NCBI GenBank assembly: GCA_002840245.1
Contig: PHAA01000021.1
Coordinates: 1 to 61,132 of the forward strand
Reading direction: 5' to 3'
From: Firmicutes bacterium HGW-Firmicutes-15
GTDB lineage: Bacteria > Bacillota > Syntrophomonadia > Syntrophomonadales > Syntrophomonadaceae
Length of the DNA: 61,132 nt
Below are positions 1 through 10,318 of the stretch, in pieces. The number at the start of each line of letters is the position of its first letter. Position 1 is the stretch's first letter. The translations under genes were made by a program, and so were the position numbers. A model generated the notes under the pieces. It saw only the letters and a list, made by a program, of their open reading frames with translations. It was not told where the DNA came from and ran no database searches.

Positions 1-42
1 TATCACCAATCTTTAATAAAAATAGCATCTTAAGAAAAGGAG

Positions 43-75
43 GACACATTAGCTTATTCTTTTTGAAAATGTGTC
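43..75. repeat. 8-bp inverted repeat next to a gene remnant
   Basis: GACACATT (43-50) and AATGTGTC (68-75) are perfect inverted repeats around a 17-nt loop. They lie just upstream of the broken ABC-F gene and may mark the edge of the event that removed its first half. No terminator T-tract follows. Confidence 0.4.
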
Positions 76-97
76 TTGACAACGGGGGGCACTATAA

Positions 98-745
98 AAA
101 ACTACCCTATTAAATCTTATCAATAGTAAGGATAGACAGATTTATACTGTTCCCAAAGCAGTTTTCGGATACTTTTATCAAGGTTTTGAAAATCTTGATT
201 ACAGCCAGACTGTACTGGAAAACGTTATGAGGGATTGCATTCAAACCGAAACCACTGCACGAACAATTTTGGCAAGACTAATAATTTCTGGTGATAATGT
301 TCACAAAAAAGTTCAAGTATTGAGCGGTGGCGAGAGAATAAAGGTATCTTTTGCCAAGCTTTTTGTTTCAAATGCTAATGTCCTTCTTCTTGATGAACCG
401 ACAAATTATCTTGATATGCAATCAATTGAAGCGTTGGAAAATACTCTTTGTGATTATGAAGGAACGGTATTGTTTGTGTCTCATGATAAAGCCTTTGTAA
501 ATGTAGTAGCCGATCGACTACTCATAATACAAAAACAACGGATTATTGAATTTGATGGGAATTTGCAAGCACTTGAAGAAAGCCGGCAAGCTTCTGAGAA
601 TAAGGACAATATAGAAATGCAGAAATCAGTATTACAAATGCGTTTAACTGAAATCATTTCGAAGATGTCATTGCCGAATTGTAATAAAGAAGTTCTCGAA
701 GCTGAATATCAGAGTATTCTGGCACAGTTGCGAAATGAATTATAA
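98..745 (+). pseudogene. ABC-F ATPase, C-terminal half only (remnant)
   Basis: This is the second nucleotide-binding domain of an ABC-F protein, a family of cytosolic ribosome-associated ATPases that includes antibiotic-resistance factors. Recognisable coding begins near 98 (KTTLLNLI, the end of the Walker A region) and runs without interruption to 745. Signature LSGGER, Walker B VLLLDEPT and the H-loop VSHDK are intact. An in-frame stop at 95-97 and a degraded, apparently frameshifted Walker A (AACGGGGGG at 80-88) cut it off from a first domain, and no first domain lies in 1-97. An ATG at 227 could start a 172-residue piece that lacks Walker A. I infer an inactive remnant of an Lsa/Msr-like gene. 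The window edge prevents knowing whether the first half lies further upstream. Confidence 0.8.
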
Positions 746-801
746 AATACAAGTTTTTTAAAAATATATTGACTGGTTTATGTATAAGGAGGGGGTTAAT
801 C

Positions 802-1152
802 GTGAAGGATTATCCGGAGTTTATGAAAAACATAAAGAATCATATCAGCAGTAATGAACAAAATACCGAAGATATTGACGGGTATTTTTATGATGGTGCA
901 GATGGTGGCCAAATGGCATTTTGGACATGTTACTCAGATAGAGTTTCCAGAAAGCATACTCATGACTTCGATGAGTACATGGTTTGTGTATACGGTCAAT
1001 ATACAGTAATTATGAATGACCATGAGTATGTTCTTAATCCAGATGATGAAATTTTCATTCCTAAGGGAACAGAGCAATGGGGGAAGTGTATAGCCAGGAC
1101 GAGAACTATCCATGCATTTGGTGGAAAACGGATTCATAGGATCAATGAATAG
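802..1152 (+). CDS. Small cupin-domain protein
   Basis: A 116-residue single-domain cupin. The centre carries the two cupin motifs: a metal-ligand cluster around HTHDFDEYMVCVYG and the second half NPDDEIFIPKGTEQWG, with a later His. GTG at 802 is chosen because AAGGAGGGGG (786-795) lies 6 nt upstream, whereas an in-frame TTG at 769 has no ribosome binding site. Cupins of this size are often sugar-binding or metal-dependent small-molecule enzymes or sensors. The substrate cannot be named. It follows the ABC-F remnant and has no clear functional partner here. Confidence 0.75.
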   Translation: MKDYPEFMKNIKNHISSNEQNTEDIDGYFYDGADGGQMAFWTCYSDRVSRKHTHDFDEYMVCVYGQYTVIMNDHEYVLNPDDEIFIPKGTEQWGKCIARTRTIHAFGGKRIHRINE

Positions 1153-1232
1153 CTAATCTGATTCCCGAATTTTTCGCTTGCATGTATAAATATATACAAG
1201 TGAGGAGAAAATAGGGAATAGAGGTGATCATA

Positions 1233-1799
1233 GTGAGTAGAAAAGTAATAGGCTTTGTACTCGGACTAGGGCTAATAGCCAGCCTGGGGCTAGGATTTGT
1301 TATATCTGACGCGTTGCGAACCGATGGAGGCAATAAGCAGCAAAAACCAGCCATTCAGGTTAAGAGCGCAGAGCTTAGGTTGGATGCAGAGACTCCTATA
1401 GTATTGGAAAAGGAATATCTTCGTTCCCATAAAATACTTATATCTGACTTTGAATATAAACAGGATATTATCGGCAGTACTCTGGATGAGATAAGGGCCA
1501 AATATACGGAATCTAACGGGTTTGTTGTCACATTCAAGGATAGCAGCCTGATTATTCATCAGACCATTGATGATTGGTCGCCCGAAGACAAGGCGAAATA
1601 CCGATTGAAGGAATTTAGGGGAATGGTAGCCATTTACATTGGTCCTAACAGTGAAAATGACAGCCTGCAGAGGGTCACGGCGATTCGATTTTCTACTCTC
1701 CCGCTCGATATCCGGGAGGCAATCGGACAGGGCAAATATGAGTTTAATAACGAGGAAGCCATTAATGATGCCCTGGAAAACCTAGATGAATATTTCTAA
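1233..1799 (+). CDS. Membrane-anchored protein with BofC-like C-terminal domain
   Basis: A 188-residue protein with one N-terminal hydrophobic segment (about residues 5-25) and a soluble remainder. The C-terminal part (LKEFRGMVAIYIGP, then a run of regularly spaced hydrophobic residues) resembles the C-terminal domain of BofC, which in Bacillus modulates the SpoIVB-dependent sigma-K checkpoint during sporulation. GTG at 1233 is preferred because GAGGTGAT (1221-1228) sits 4 nt upstream; an in-frame GTG at 1224 overlaps that site. Placement before ruvCAB and the presence of other sporulation genes fit. The BofC call rests on weak similarity; it may be a generic anchored protein. Confidence 0.5.
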   Translation: MSRKVIGFVLGLGLIASLGLGFVISDALRTDGGNKQQKPAIQVKSAELRLDAETPIVLEKEYLRSHKILISDFEYKQDIIGSTLDEIRAKYTESNGFVVTFKDSSLIIHQTIDDWSPEDKAKYRLKEFRGMVAIYIGPNSENDSLQRVTAIRFSTLPLDIREAIGQGKYEFNNEEAINDALENLDEYF

Positions 1800-1867
1800 C
1801 CCGGTGTCCGGTTAAATGCCGGGTTTATATAAAGGGATAAGGCTCGCACGAACCTTATCCCTTTTTT
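1800..1867 (+). terminator. Hairpins and intrinsic terminator after the BofC-like gene
   Basis: A first GC hairpin (CCCGG...CCGGG, 1800-1823) is followed by a strong terminator: AAGGGATAAGG (1832-1842) pairs with CCTTATCCCTT (1853-1863) and runs into a T-tract. Confidence 0.85.
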
Positions 1868-1896
1868 ATACTATCAAATTATAAATATTAATTGAT

Positions 1897-1939
1897 GCAC
1901 CCTACGGGTATTACATATGCTCCCTTTGGTCGCCATTAA
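1897..1939. repeat. Copy of the ~49-nt mini-module (diverged)
   Basis: Contains ACCCTACGGGT, then ATGCTCCCTTTGG and TCGCCATTAA. It aligns with the modules at 2037-2087 and 39670-39718 (ACCC-N3-GGGT mini-hairpin, then a TGCTC block, then a GCC/AATAA block). It directly precedes the 53-nt structured repeat. Confidence 0.5.
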
Positions 1940-1968
1940 AGAAAATAGTATAAGTGCAACCGCGGTTC

Positions 1969-2021
1969 CGACATCCAAGGACGGACTAGTGTCGCGGTGC
2001 CAAGGATGGCAAGAAGCGACC
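1969..2021 (+). repeat. 53-nt structured repeat, copy 1
   Basis: One of three copies (others at 22094-22146 and 25263-25315). It folds as a small hairpin CATCC-AAGGACG followed by an outer stem GTCGC (1991-1995)/GCGAC (2016-2020) enclosing TGCCA-AGGA-TGGCA. Similarity to copy 3 extends outward on both sides (from 1945 and to about 2110), interrupted by the 49-nt module at 2037-2087. Confidence 0.8.
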
Positions 2022-2036
2022 ACCTTCGTCAGAGAC

Positions 2037-2087
2037 TCACCCTTCGGGTACTACTGATGCTCACTCTCGTTCGCCTATTAATGTAGC
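2037..2087. repeat. ~49-nt mini-module inserted in the structured repeat
   Basis: Compared with copy 3 at 25316-25340, the flank of copy 1 is interrupted by about 49 nt that begin with TCACCCTTCGGGTACTACTG and end near ATTAATGTAGC. A closely similar 49-nt block interrupts the MITE-like element at 39609-39817. The exact borders are ambiguous by a few bases. Confidence 0.65.
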
Positions 2088-2195
2088 GGCGCAAGCCGGG
2101 TTTTCTTTATGCCATTATTAATCATAGCCGCCCCTGTGGTTTTGAAGTATTATTAGTGTTATGTATTGCAATATTTTTGAAGGTGGCATGGGCCT

Positions 2196-2696
2196 ATGCT
2201 TGTTTTGGGAATAGATCCCGGTACGGCGACTACGGGATATGGACTGGTAAAACATGAGGGGGGCAGGGAGATAATGATCCGGTATGGAGTAATAAAGACG
2301 TCCCCGAGTCTGGATATGCCCCGGCGACTAGTTAAAATCAATCGCGAATATACTGGTCTGCTGGATGAATTTAATCCGGATGCTGTAGCTATTGAGGAAA
2401 TATTTCACCATAAAAATGCCAAAACAGTAATTAGTGTGGCCCAGAGTCGGGGGGTTCTTTTAATGACGGCAGCGGCAAGGGAGATAGAAGTCGCAGAATA
2501 TACTCCTTTACAGGTGAAGCAGGCCGTCACTGGTTACGGGAATGCAGACAAAAGACAGGTGCAGATAATGGTGCAAAAAATTCTAACTCTGGATAAAATA
2601 CCTCAACCGGACGATGCTGCGGATGCCTTAGCGATTGCCATATGTCACTTGCATTCTTACCGTCTGAGAAACTTAGGTAAAGGTGGGAGGCTCTAA
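2196..2696 (+). CDS. ruvC: Holliday junction endonuclease RuvC
   Basis: Dimeric RNase-H-fold nuclease that cuts four-way DNA junctions after RuvAB branch migration. The 166 residues match the family length. Catalytic acidic residues are visible: D7 in GIDPGT, E67/E68 in AIEEIFHH, and D140/D143 in QPDDAADALA. An AAGGTGG ribosome site lies about 10 nt upstream of the ATG. Its stop overlaps the ruvA start by one base, so ruvC-ruvA-ruvB form a translationally coupled operon, as in many Clostridia. Nothing unusual was seen in the coding sequence; the repeat-rich region lies directly upstream. Confidence 0.97.
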   Translation: MLVLGIDPGTATTGYGLVKHEGGREIMIRYGVIKTSPSLDMPRRLVKINREYTGLLDEFNPDAVAIEEIFHHKNAKTVISVAQSRGVLLMTAAAREIEVAEYTPLQVKQAVTGYGNADKRQVQIMVQKILTLDKIPQPDDAADALAIAICHLHSYRLRNLGKGGRL

Positions 2697-3298
2697 TGAT
2701 TTCATTCTTACGCGGAGTCCTGGTTCAATGTGATCAGGAGTCCATTATTGTCGAGTTAAGCGGGATAGGCTACGAAGTTCAAATCCACAACCGCACCTTA
2801 GCCAGCTTGCCGCCCGTGGGCAATGCTTTACTATTACATACCTATTTGCAGGTCTTGGATAATGATTTTAAATTATACGGATTTATAAGCCGGGAGGAAC
2901 TGGAGCTCTTTAAAATCCTGCTGGGTGTATCAGGTATTGGAGCCCGCGGAGCTCTGAGTATTCTGTCTGCCATGAAACCGGCAGATTTTTATCAGGCTAT
3001 TGTCAGCTCTGATGAGAAAAGACTCTTGACCGTTCCGGGCATAGGTAAGAAAACTGCCCAGAGATTGGTGTTTGAACTCAAGGATAAGGTAGGCAAACAG
3101 CAGGGTCTATCTTTGGCCACTAGTGAAGATGGCAATGCCATGGAAGAGATATTGGAAGCTTTAGAAGCTCTGGGCTATCAACGTAGTGAAATATTCCCAA
3201 TGATCATGGATATGAAGGCGCACAATGAATTGGACGATCGAGTGGAGGAAAACATTAAAAAAGTTCTGCGCCGCAAGGCCATGCAGATGAAGAAGTAG
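2696..3298 (+). CDS. ruvA: Holliday junction helicase subunit RuvA
   Basis: Junction-binding tetramer that guides the RuvB motor. The 200 residues show the N-terminal OB-fold (residues 1-63), two helix-hairpin-helix motifs (LLGVSGIGARGALSIL and LLTVPGIGKKTAQRLV) and the flexible C-terminal domain III that contacts RuvB (about 150-200). ATG at 2696 overlaps the ruvC stop. The gene is followed after 12 nt by ruvB. Confidence 0.97.
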   Translation: MISFLRGVLVQCDQESIIVELSGIGYEVQIHNRTLASLPPVGNALLLHTYLQVLDNDFKLYGFISREELELFKILLGVSGIGARGALSILSAMKPADFYQAIVSSDEKRLLTVPGIGKKTAQRLVFELKDKVGKQQGLSLATSEDGNAMEEILEALEALGYQRSEIFPMIMDMKAHNELDDRVEENIKKVLRRKAMQMKK

Positions 3299-3310
3299 GA
3301 GGGGATTGAT

Positions 3311-4348
3311 TTGCAGGATCATCGCCTGGTATCTGCTCAGGCTTTAGGGGAAGAAGATTATGTCGATAGTTCATTGCGACCCTTGCGGTTAACTGAATAT
3401 ATAGGTCAGGATAAGGTTAAAGAGAATCTGGAGGTATTTATATCGGCTGCTAAGGGGAGGGGTGAGAGTCTGGATCATGTCCTTTTGAGCGGTCCCCCCG
3501 GACTTGGGAAAACTACGCTGGCTACAATTATGGCTCATGAAATGGGTTGCTCTATCCGCAGGACATCGGGTCCGGCGATAGAACGGCCTGGCGATCTGGC
3601 AGCCATTCTAACCAATCTGGAACCGGGCGATGTACTGTTTATCGATGAAATACATCGGCTTAATCGCAGTATTGAAGAAATTATGTATCCGGCTATGGAA
3701 GACTATGTGATTGATATCGTGATTGGCAAGGGGCCGGCAGCACGTACATTACAGATAGACCTGCCACCTTTTACTTTGATAGCTGCCACAACCCGACCAG
3801 GGCTATTGAGTTCTCCTCTCCGGGATCGCTTCGGAATCAATTGCCGACTGGATTTTTACAGTGAGGAAGACCTTAGCCGAATCATAGTCCGGGCGGCGTC
3901 CATCCTGGATATCGCGATTGACACCACTGGTGCTGGTGAAATTGCTCGCTGCTCCCGGGGAACACCCCGAGTGGCTAATCGCCTTTTAAAGAGAGTGCGA
4001 GATTACGCGCTGGTTAGGGGAAGTGGTAAAATCGATTCCGTTACCGCTGTCAAGGCATTGGAAATGCTGGAAATTGATAGTTATGGGCTGGATACGGTTG
4101 ACAGGATGATACTGGATGCTATAATAATTAAATTCGGCGGTGGGCCAGTAGGATTAGATACCTTGGCGGCTTGCATTTCCGAAGAAACCGATACTCTAAC
4201 CGATGTTTATGAGCCATATTTACTCAAGCTCGGATTTATTCATAAAACCCCGCGGGGCAGGGTGGCTACGGAGCAGGCTTATCGTCTTATGGGCTACCCG
4301 GTAAAAGGTAGGGTAGAAGAGCATTCTTTATTTGAGGATAGAGAATAA
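3311..4348 (+). CDS. ruvB: Holliday junction branch migration ATPase RuvB
   Basis: AAA+ hexameric motor of the RuvABC resolvasome. Among the 345 residues, Walker [10 protein letters not shown] is at about 61-69, Walker B LFIDEIHR near 112, sensor 1 AATTRPG and the arginine-finger region LRDRFG follow, and a winged-helix DNA-binding domain fills the last 75 residues. TTG at 3311 is supported by AGGAGGGG (3298-3305), spaced 5 nt. A second in-frame start is not needed. Confidence 0.97.
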   Translation: MQDHRLVSAQALGEEDYVDSSLRPLRLTEYIGQDKVKENLEVFISAAKGRGESLDHVLLSGPPGLGKTTLATIMAHEMGCSIRRTSGPAIERPGDLAAILTNLEPGDVLFIDEIHRLNRSIEEIMYPAMEDYVIDIVIGKGPAARTLQIDLPPFTLIAATTRPGLLSSPLRDRFGINCRLDFYSEEDLSRIIVRAASILDIAIDTTGAGEIARCSRGTPRVANRLLKRVRDYALVRGSGKIDSVTAVKALEMLEIDSYGLDTVDRMILDAIIIKFGGGPVGLDTLAACISEETDTLTDVYEPYLLKLGFIHKTPRGRVATEQAYRLMGYPVKGRVEEHSLFEDRE

Positions 4349-4384
4349 ACGCGTTGGATTTACGTGCTAAAGTAGGTGATTACC

Positions 4385-4939
4385 ATGCCTCGGGTTTTAT
4401 TACATATATGCTGCGGTCCTTGTGCCAGTTATCCGGTTCCTGCCCTGCGTGAAGAGGGCTTTGAATTGCTGGGCTTTTATTATAATCCCAATATACATCC
4501 CTACAGCGAGTGGTTGAAGCGAAAGGAAGGCCTGGAACAGTATGCCGGAGAGGTTGACTTGCAGGTTATTTATGACGAAAAATATAATCCGGTTGAGTAT
4601 TTTCAAAATATCTCCTATCGGGAAAGCCGTCGCTGTTTTATCTGCTACCGAATGAGACTGGAACAGGCGGCTCATATAGCCAAAAAGGGCAAATTTGATT
4701 ATTTTACTAGCACATTGTTGGTTAGTAAGCACCAGCAACACGATTTGATCCACGAATTAGGTGAGGCCATCGCAGAAAAATATGGAGTACCCTTTTTATA
4801 CCGAGACTTTCGAGTGGGGTTTAAGGAGACGGGCGATATATCAAGGGCAATGGGGCTTTATCGCCAGCAGTACTGTGGCTGCCTGTACAGCGAAGTAGAG
4901 CGTTATGCCCCCGCAGAAGTACGCAAATTATTGAGATAA
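4385..4939 (+). CDS. queH: Epoxyqueuosine reductase QueH
   Basis: Catalyses the last step of queuosine synthesis in tRNA, reducing epoxyqueuosine. QueH (former DUF208) is the non-B12 enzyme that replaces QueG. The 184-residue protein has the diagnostic N-terminal HICCGPCAS (C9, C10, C13), a central RRCFICYRMRL CxxC and a C-terminal YCGCLYS, ligands for its Fe-S and second metal site. ATG at 4385 is preferred over GTG at 4376 because AGGTGAT (4374-4380) would then be a properly spaced ribosome site. It precedes queA and tgt, the earlier queuosine steps, so a queuosine operon is clear. Confidence 0.92.
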   Translation: MPRVLLHICCGPCASYPVPALREEGFELLGFYYNPNIHPYSEWLKRKEGLEQYAGEVDLQVIYDEKYNPVEYFQNISYRESRRCFICYRMRLEQAAHIAKKGKFDYFTSTLLVSKHQQHDLIHELGEAIAEKYGVPFLYRDFRVGFKETGDISRAMGLYRQQYCGCLYSEVERYAPAEVRKLLR

Positions 4940-4959
4940 GATCTAGGAGATAGATATAA

Positions 4960-6021
4960 ATGCAAGATCAAGCTATCAATAATAGTATATATAATCTGGA
5001 GAGCTATCATTACAATTTGCCTCCCGCTTTGATTGCTCAGTTTCCGGTGGAACCTAGGGATAGTTCTCGTTTGCTGGTATTAAACAAGGAAAGCGGCAGG
5101 CTGGAGGATAGAGTTTTCCGCCAGCTTATTGATTACCTTGAGGCCGGTGATACCTTGGTTATAAACCATACTCGGGTGATCCCGGCTCGGCTGTTCGCTT
5201 ATAAAGACACCGGGGCCAAGGTGGAAATCCTTTTGCTCTCTAAGCAAGAAGATAAATGGGAAGCCTTAGTAAGGCCGGCCCGTAAAATGAAGGCAGGCAG
5301 CATGGTAAATTTTTTCGGTCAGGGAGATGTACAAGCTGAAGTGATTGCCGAACTGGATATGAATGGGGGCAGGCTTTTGAAATTTCACAACTGCCCTGAT
5401 GTGGATCAATTCATTAGTAAGGCAGGGCAGATGCCCCTACCACCTTATATTAACCGAATTGCAGAAGAAAGCGACAAAAACCGTTATCAAACAGTGTACG
5501 CCCAAGAGCCGGGTTCAGCAGCTGCACCTACCGCCGGGCTACACTTTACTGACAGTCTGTTGCAGGAAATTAAAGAAAAGGGAGTAAACATTGCCAGGAT
5601 TTTATTGCATGTGGGGTTGGGGACCTTTCGCCCGGTAAGCAGCTTGGATATCCGAGAACACCGCATGCATTATGAGTATTATCAAGTAGATGAAGAGACC
5701 GCCCAACTGTTAAATGCAACCAGAAAAAACGGGCGGCATATTGTTGCGGTGGGAACAACGGTAGTAAGGACACTCGAAACGGTATATAATGATGATTGCG
5801 GATTTTCCAGGCAGTCTGGAGAAACCAACAAGTTCATTTATCCGGGCTACACCTTCAAGGCAATTGATAAGATGATTACCAATTTTCACTTACCCGGTTC
5901 TTCTTTGCTAATGTTGGTGGCAGCTCTGGCAGGACTGGACCCTACGATGTCGGCTTATCAGCATGCGGTTGACAACGAATACCGATTTTTTAGTTATGGC
6001 GATGCGATGTTGATTACTTAG
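4960..6021 (+). CDS. queA: S-adenosylmethionine:tRNA ribosyltransferase-isomerase QueA
   Basis: Transfers and isomerises the ribose of SAM onto preQ1-modified tRNA, giving epoxyqueuosine, the substrate of the upstream QueH. The 353 residues match the family. Recognisable stretches are YNLPPALIAQFPVEPRDSSR at the N-terminus, AAPTAGLHFT centrally, and MITNFHLPGSSLLMLVAALAG near the end. TAGGAGATAG precedes the ATG. The spacing of 20 nt from queH and 40 nt to tgt supports co-transcription. Confidence 0.96.
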   Translation: MQDQAINNSIYNLESYHYNLPPALIAQFPVEPRDSSRLLVLNKESGRLEDRVFRQLIDYLEAGDTLVINHTRVIPARLFAYKDTGAKVEILLLSKQEDKWEALVRPARKMKAGSMVNFFGQGDVQAEVIAELDMNGGRLLKFHNCPDVDQFISKAGQMPLPPYINRIAEESDKNRYQTVYAQEPGSAAAPTAGLHFTDSLLQEIKEKGVNIARILLHVGLGTFRPVSSLDIREHRMHYEYYQVDEETAQLLNATRKNGRHIVAVGTTVVRTLETVYNDDCGFSRQSGETNKFIYPGYTFKAIDKMITNFHLPGSSLLMLVAALAGLDPTMSAYQHAVDNEYRFFSYGDAMLIT

Positions 6022-6043
6022 CATCAAAACAAATCATTCGTGA

Positions 6044-7171
<1,128 letters not shown>

Positions 7172-7235
7172 CAAGAGGATTTTGCCATTCACTGGCGAAA
7201 TGATATAAGGTTGTACAAAATTTAGGAGGGATAAC

Positions 7236-7511
7236 ATGGGGGCACAGGGACAATGGCTTACGATTTTAATCTATTTTGGAGTTTTCTTAGGTACTTTTTA
7301 CTTTTTTATTATTATGCCGCGCAGGAAACAGGATAAGAAACATAAAGAGCTTCTAGCCAACGTCAAGCGGGGAGATTTGGTGGTTACTATCGGTGGAATG
7401 CGTGGGCAGATTGCTAAAATCAAAGACGAAACGGTGTTGATTAAGATAAATGACAGCACCGAAATTGAGTTTTTAAAGACTGCCATAGCTTATAAAGTTG
7501 AGGATAAATAA
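7236..7511 (+). CDS. yajC: Preprotein translocase subunit YajC
   Basis: Small single-span membrane protein associated with SecDF. The 91 residues have one transmembrane segment (about residues 8-28, ending IIMPRRKQDKKHKE) and the conserved cytosolic motif LLANVKRGDLVVTIGGMRGQI. AGGAGGG precedes the ATG. The stop overlaps the next gene by one base. The order tgt-yajC-(HD)-secD-secF is common in Clostridia. Confidence 0.93.
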   Translation: MGAQGQWLTILIYFGVFLGTFYFFIIMPRRKQDKKHKELLANVKRGDLVVTIGGMRGQIAKIKDETVLIKINDSTEIEFLKTAIAYKVEDK

Positions 7512-8170
7512 TGTTAAGCCTTGAAGATATAAAAGATAGCAAGTTTGTGGAGACCTTTATCATTAAAGGGAATGAGCACCTAGGAGCTATCGGTTATACC
7601 GATCATGGTAAAGTACACGTTGGACTGGTATCCAGCTTAAGCCGTAAGATCTTATTGGAGTTAGGCTATGATGCCAGGATGGTCGAATTAGCTGGAATAT
7701 CCGGGTATATGCATGACCTAGGTAACGTCATTAATCGCAGTGAACATAGCCAGAGCGGTGCTCTGATGGCTATGGAAATCCTTCGCAGAATGGGGATGAA
7801 GCCAGACGAAATATCCATAATAGTTGCAGCTATAGGTAATCATGATGAAGGAAGTGGTCATCCGATCAATGCCGTTTCGGCAGCATTGATTCTGGCTGAT
7901 AAGTCGCACGTGCACCGAAACCGGGTAAGGAATACAGATGTAGCTACCTTTGATATTCACGACCGGGTAAACTATGCGGTGGAGAAATCGGTTCTAAATG
8001 TTGATGGATTGGGCAAGATGATAAGTATGGATTTAACGATTGATACCAGCATCTGTCCAGTGATGGAATATTTTGAAATATTTCTAAGTCGTATGTTGAT
8101 GTGCCGTAGAGCGGCAAACTTCTTGGATTGCGAATTTGCCTTGATTATCAATGGTGCGAAACTATTGTAG
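7511..8170 (+). CDS. HD-domain phosphohydrolase family protein
   Basis: A 219-residue soluble protein with an HD-domain core: HVGLVSSLSRKILLELGY gives the first His, GYMHDLGNV the HD pair, then HSQSGALMA and AIGNHDEGSG further ligands. HD proteins are metal-dependent phosphohydrolases acting on nucleotides or phosphorylated metabolites. It sits between yajC and secD, overlapping yajC by one base, an arrangement repeated in related genomes. The substrate is unknown and a link to protein export is not implied by the sequence. Confidence 0.8.
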   Translation: MLSLEDIKDSKFVETFIIKGNEHLGAIGYTDHGKVHVGLVSSLSRKILLELGYDARMVELAGISGYMHDLGNVINRSEHSQSGALMAMEILRRMGMKPDEISIIVAAIGNHDEGSGHPINAVSAALILADKSHVHRNRVRNTDVATFDIHDRVNYAVEKSVLNVDGLGKMISMDLTIDTSICPVMEYFEIFLSRMLMCRRAANFLDCEFALIINGAKLL

Positions 8171-8207
8171 ATCTAAAAATTAAAGTAGTTGGAAGGAGGA
8201 TCAACTG

Positions 8208-9416
8208 GTGCGCAAGAATACCAGTATGGCAATAATTGCATCTATTGTTGTGGTTATAATTGGGCTGGCCTATTTTACTGCTAAGCCTATATTAAATAAT
8301 TTGCAACTGGGATTAGACTTAAGGGGCGGCTTGCATGTCGTACTAATGGCAGACGAGAAAGAAGGACAAGAGGTAACAACGGATACCATTCAAAAAGCCA
8401 TCGGGGTTTTAAGAAACCGTATTGACAGCCTCGGGGTCAAAGAACCAATTATTTATCCCCAGGGTAAAAACCGAATTGTTATCGAATTAGCCGGAGTAAA
8501 TGATCCGGAACAAGCTGTAAACATTATTAAAAACACTGCTCAATTGGAGTTTCGTGATGAAAGCGGGAAAATTCTGGTTACCGGTAAAGACCTCAAAGAT
8601 GCTCAGGCTTCACCGGGCACGGGGGGCCAGGGGCCGTCTGTAAATCTGGAATTTAATGCAGAAGGTACTAAACTATTTGCAGCTGCTACGGCGGCGAATG
8701 TTGGCAAGCGAATAGCTATAGTCATTGATGATCAAGTTATAAGCGCTCCTAACGTAAATGGGGTGATTCCAAGTGGTCAGGCAGAAATATCCGGTGGTTT
8801 TGCTGATGCGGAAGAAGCCCAGAACCTGGCGGTACTGCTCCGCTCCGGTGCTTTGCCAGTATCATTTAGCATCATGGAAAAACGCACCGTGGGACCTACC
8901 CTGGGATTAGATTCGCTGAACTTGAGCGTAAAGGCTGCGGTTGTTGGCTTAATTGCCATCCTCCTATTTATGATAGGGTATTACCTTCTTCCGGGTCTGG
9001 TGGCCAGTATTTCAATGGTTTTGTATTCAATTCTAGTTTTAGGAACTATGGCTTCACTGGGATCAGTATTAACCCTTCCGGGAATAGCTGGATTTGTGCT
9101 TTCCATAGGTATGGCAGTTGACGCCAATATCATTATCTATGAGCACATAAAAGAGGAGCTGCGTTTTGGCAAGACACTGAAAGCCGCAATAGAAGCAGGA
9201 TTCGCCCGGGCATTCTGGACCATTTTTGATTCTAACTTAACTACCCTGATTGCTGCGGTGGTGCTTATCTGGTTTGGAACCGGACCTATTAAGGGATTTG
9301 CAGTTACCCTCTCCATAGGCATAGTAGCCAGTATGTTGGTGGCACTTACCTTTACCCGTTATTTACTGGTTCTGTGTGCTGATATTACCAAGAAGAATAA
9401 ATTATATGGAGTATAA
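8208..9416 (+). CDS. secD: Protein translocase subunit SecD
   Basis: RND-type membrane subunit that uses the proton or sodium gradient to pull exported proteins from the Sec channel. The 402 residues are the compact Firmicute form: one N-terminal helix, LGLDLRGGLHVVL, an extracytoplasmic domain to about residue 230, then five helices including GMAVDANIIIYEHIKEELR, where the transmembrane Asp lies. GTG at 8208 follows GGAAGGAGG. secF follows after 12 nt. Confidence 0.96.
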   Translation: MRKNTSMAIIASIVVVIIGLAYFTAKPILNNLQLGLDLRGGLHVVLMADEKEGQEVTTDTIQKAIGVLRNRIDSLGVKEPIIYPQGKNRIVIELAGVNDPEQAVNIIKNTAQLEFRDESGKILVTGKDLKDAQASPGTGGQGPSVNLEFNAEGTKLFAAATAANVGKRIAIVIDDQVISAPNVNGVIPSGQAEISGGFADAEEAQNLAVLLRSGALPVSFSIMEKRTVGPTLGLDSLNLSVKAAVVGLIAILLFMIGYYLLPGLVASISMVLYSILVLGTMASLGSVLTLPGIAGFVLSIGMAVDANIIIYEHIKEELRFGKTLKAAIEAGFARAFWTIFDSNLTTLIAAVVLIWFGTGPIKGFAVTLSIGIVASMLVALTFTRYLLVLCADITKKNKLYGV

Positions 9417-9428
9417 GGAGGGTAGACA

Positions 9429-10271
9429 ATGCAATTTATAGGAAAAAGGAAATGGTTCTATATATTTTCTCTGATACTTATAATTCCTGGAATTATTTCA
9501 ATGTTTGTACAGGGATTCAACCTGGGCATAGACTTTGAAGGGGGTTCCATGTTACGTTACAAAATGGATGCATCCATTTCATCGACCGAGGTTGGTGAAA
9601 CCATAAACAGTTTGAATTTGGTTAAAGAGGTTAGTGTCCAGAATAGCGGCAATGAATTTTACATTCGTACAAATGAATTAGGACAGACAGAAACCCAGCA
9701 AGTGACCGATGCCCTCAAAGCTAAGTATACGAATGTAGAGCTGCAGAGCGCCGAAAGTGTAGGGGCTACCATCGGCTCCGAATTAACCCGAAATGCCTTT
9801 ATGGCAGTTTTGATTGCCCTGGTATTGATGATGATCTATATAACCTTCCGTTTTGAGTGGGAATTTGGGGCAGCTGCAGTATTGGCGATATTTCATGATG
9901 TAGTTATTGTATGCGGACTATTCTCCTTGTTTCAGTGGGAGGTTAACAGTGCTTTTATTGCTGCGATATTAACCATCATTGGTTATTCAGTTAATGATAC
10001 CATTGTTATTTTTGACCGGGTAAGAGAGAATTTGCGGATGAAAAAGAAAGATGCACTGGATGTCCTTTTAGACAAGAGCATCATGCAAACCCTCAATCGT
10101 TCTATAAACACTGTTCTTACTGTCTTAATGCCTCTGATTACTTTGTTATTGTTTGGAGGGGGAACCATTAAGGTTTTCGTAGTAGCCCTGCTGGTTGGTT
10201 TCCTATTTGGAATGTATTCATCTATCTGCGTTGCCAGCCCGATGTATTATGAAATAAAGCAAAGAGGATAA
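9429..10271 (+). CDS. secF: Protein translocase subunit SecF
   Basis: Partner of SecD in the export motor. The 280 residues have an N-terminal helix, GFNLGIDFEGGSMLRY, a short extracytoplasmic region, then five helices with the signature GYSVNDTIVIFDRVRENLR. AAGGAGGG lies upstream of the ATG. It is the last gene of the queH-secF transcription unit and is followed by a bidirectional terminator. Confidence 0.96.
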   Translation: MQFIGKRKWFYIFSLILIIPGIISMFVQGFNLGIDFEGGSMLRYKMDASISSTEVGETINSLNLVKEVSVQNSGNEFYIRTNELGQTETQQVTDALKAKYTNVELQSAESVGATIGSELTRNAFMAVLIALVLMMIYITFRFEWEFGAAAVLAIFHDVVIVCGLFSLFQWEVNSAFIAAILTIIGYSVNDTIVIFDRVRENLRMKKKDALDVLLDKSIMQTLNRSINTVLTVLMPLITLLLFGGGTIKVFVVALLVGFLFGMYSSICVASPMYYEIKQRG

Positions 10272-10318
10272 GGCTAGAAGTTAGGTTTTTCAACTGAAAA
10301 AGAAATGACTGAACAAAA

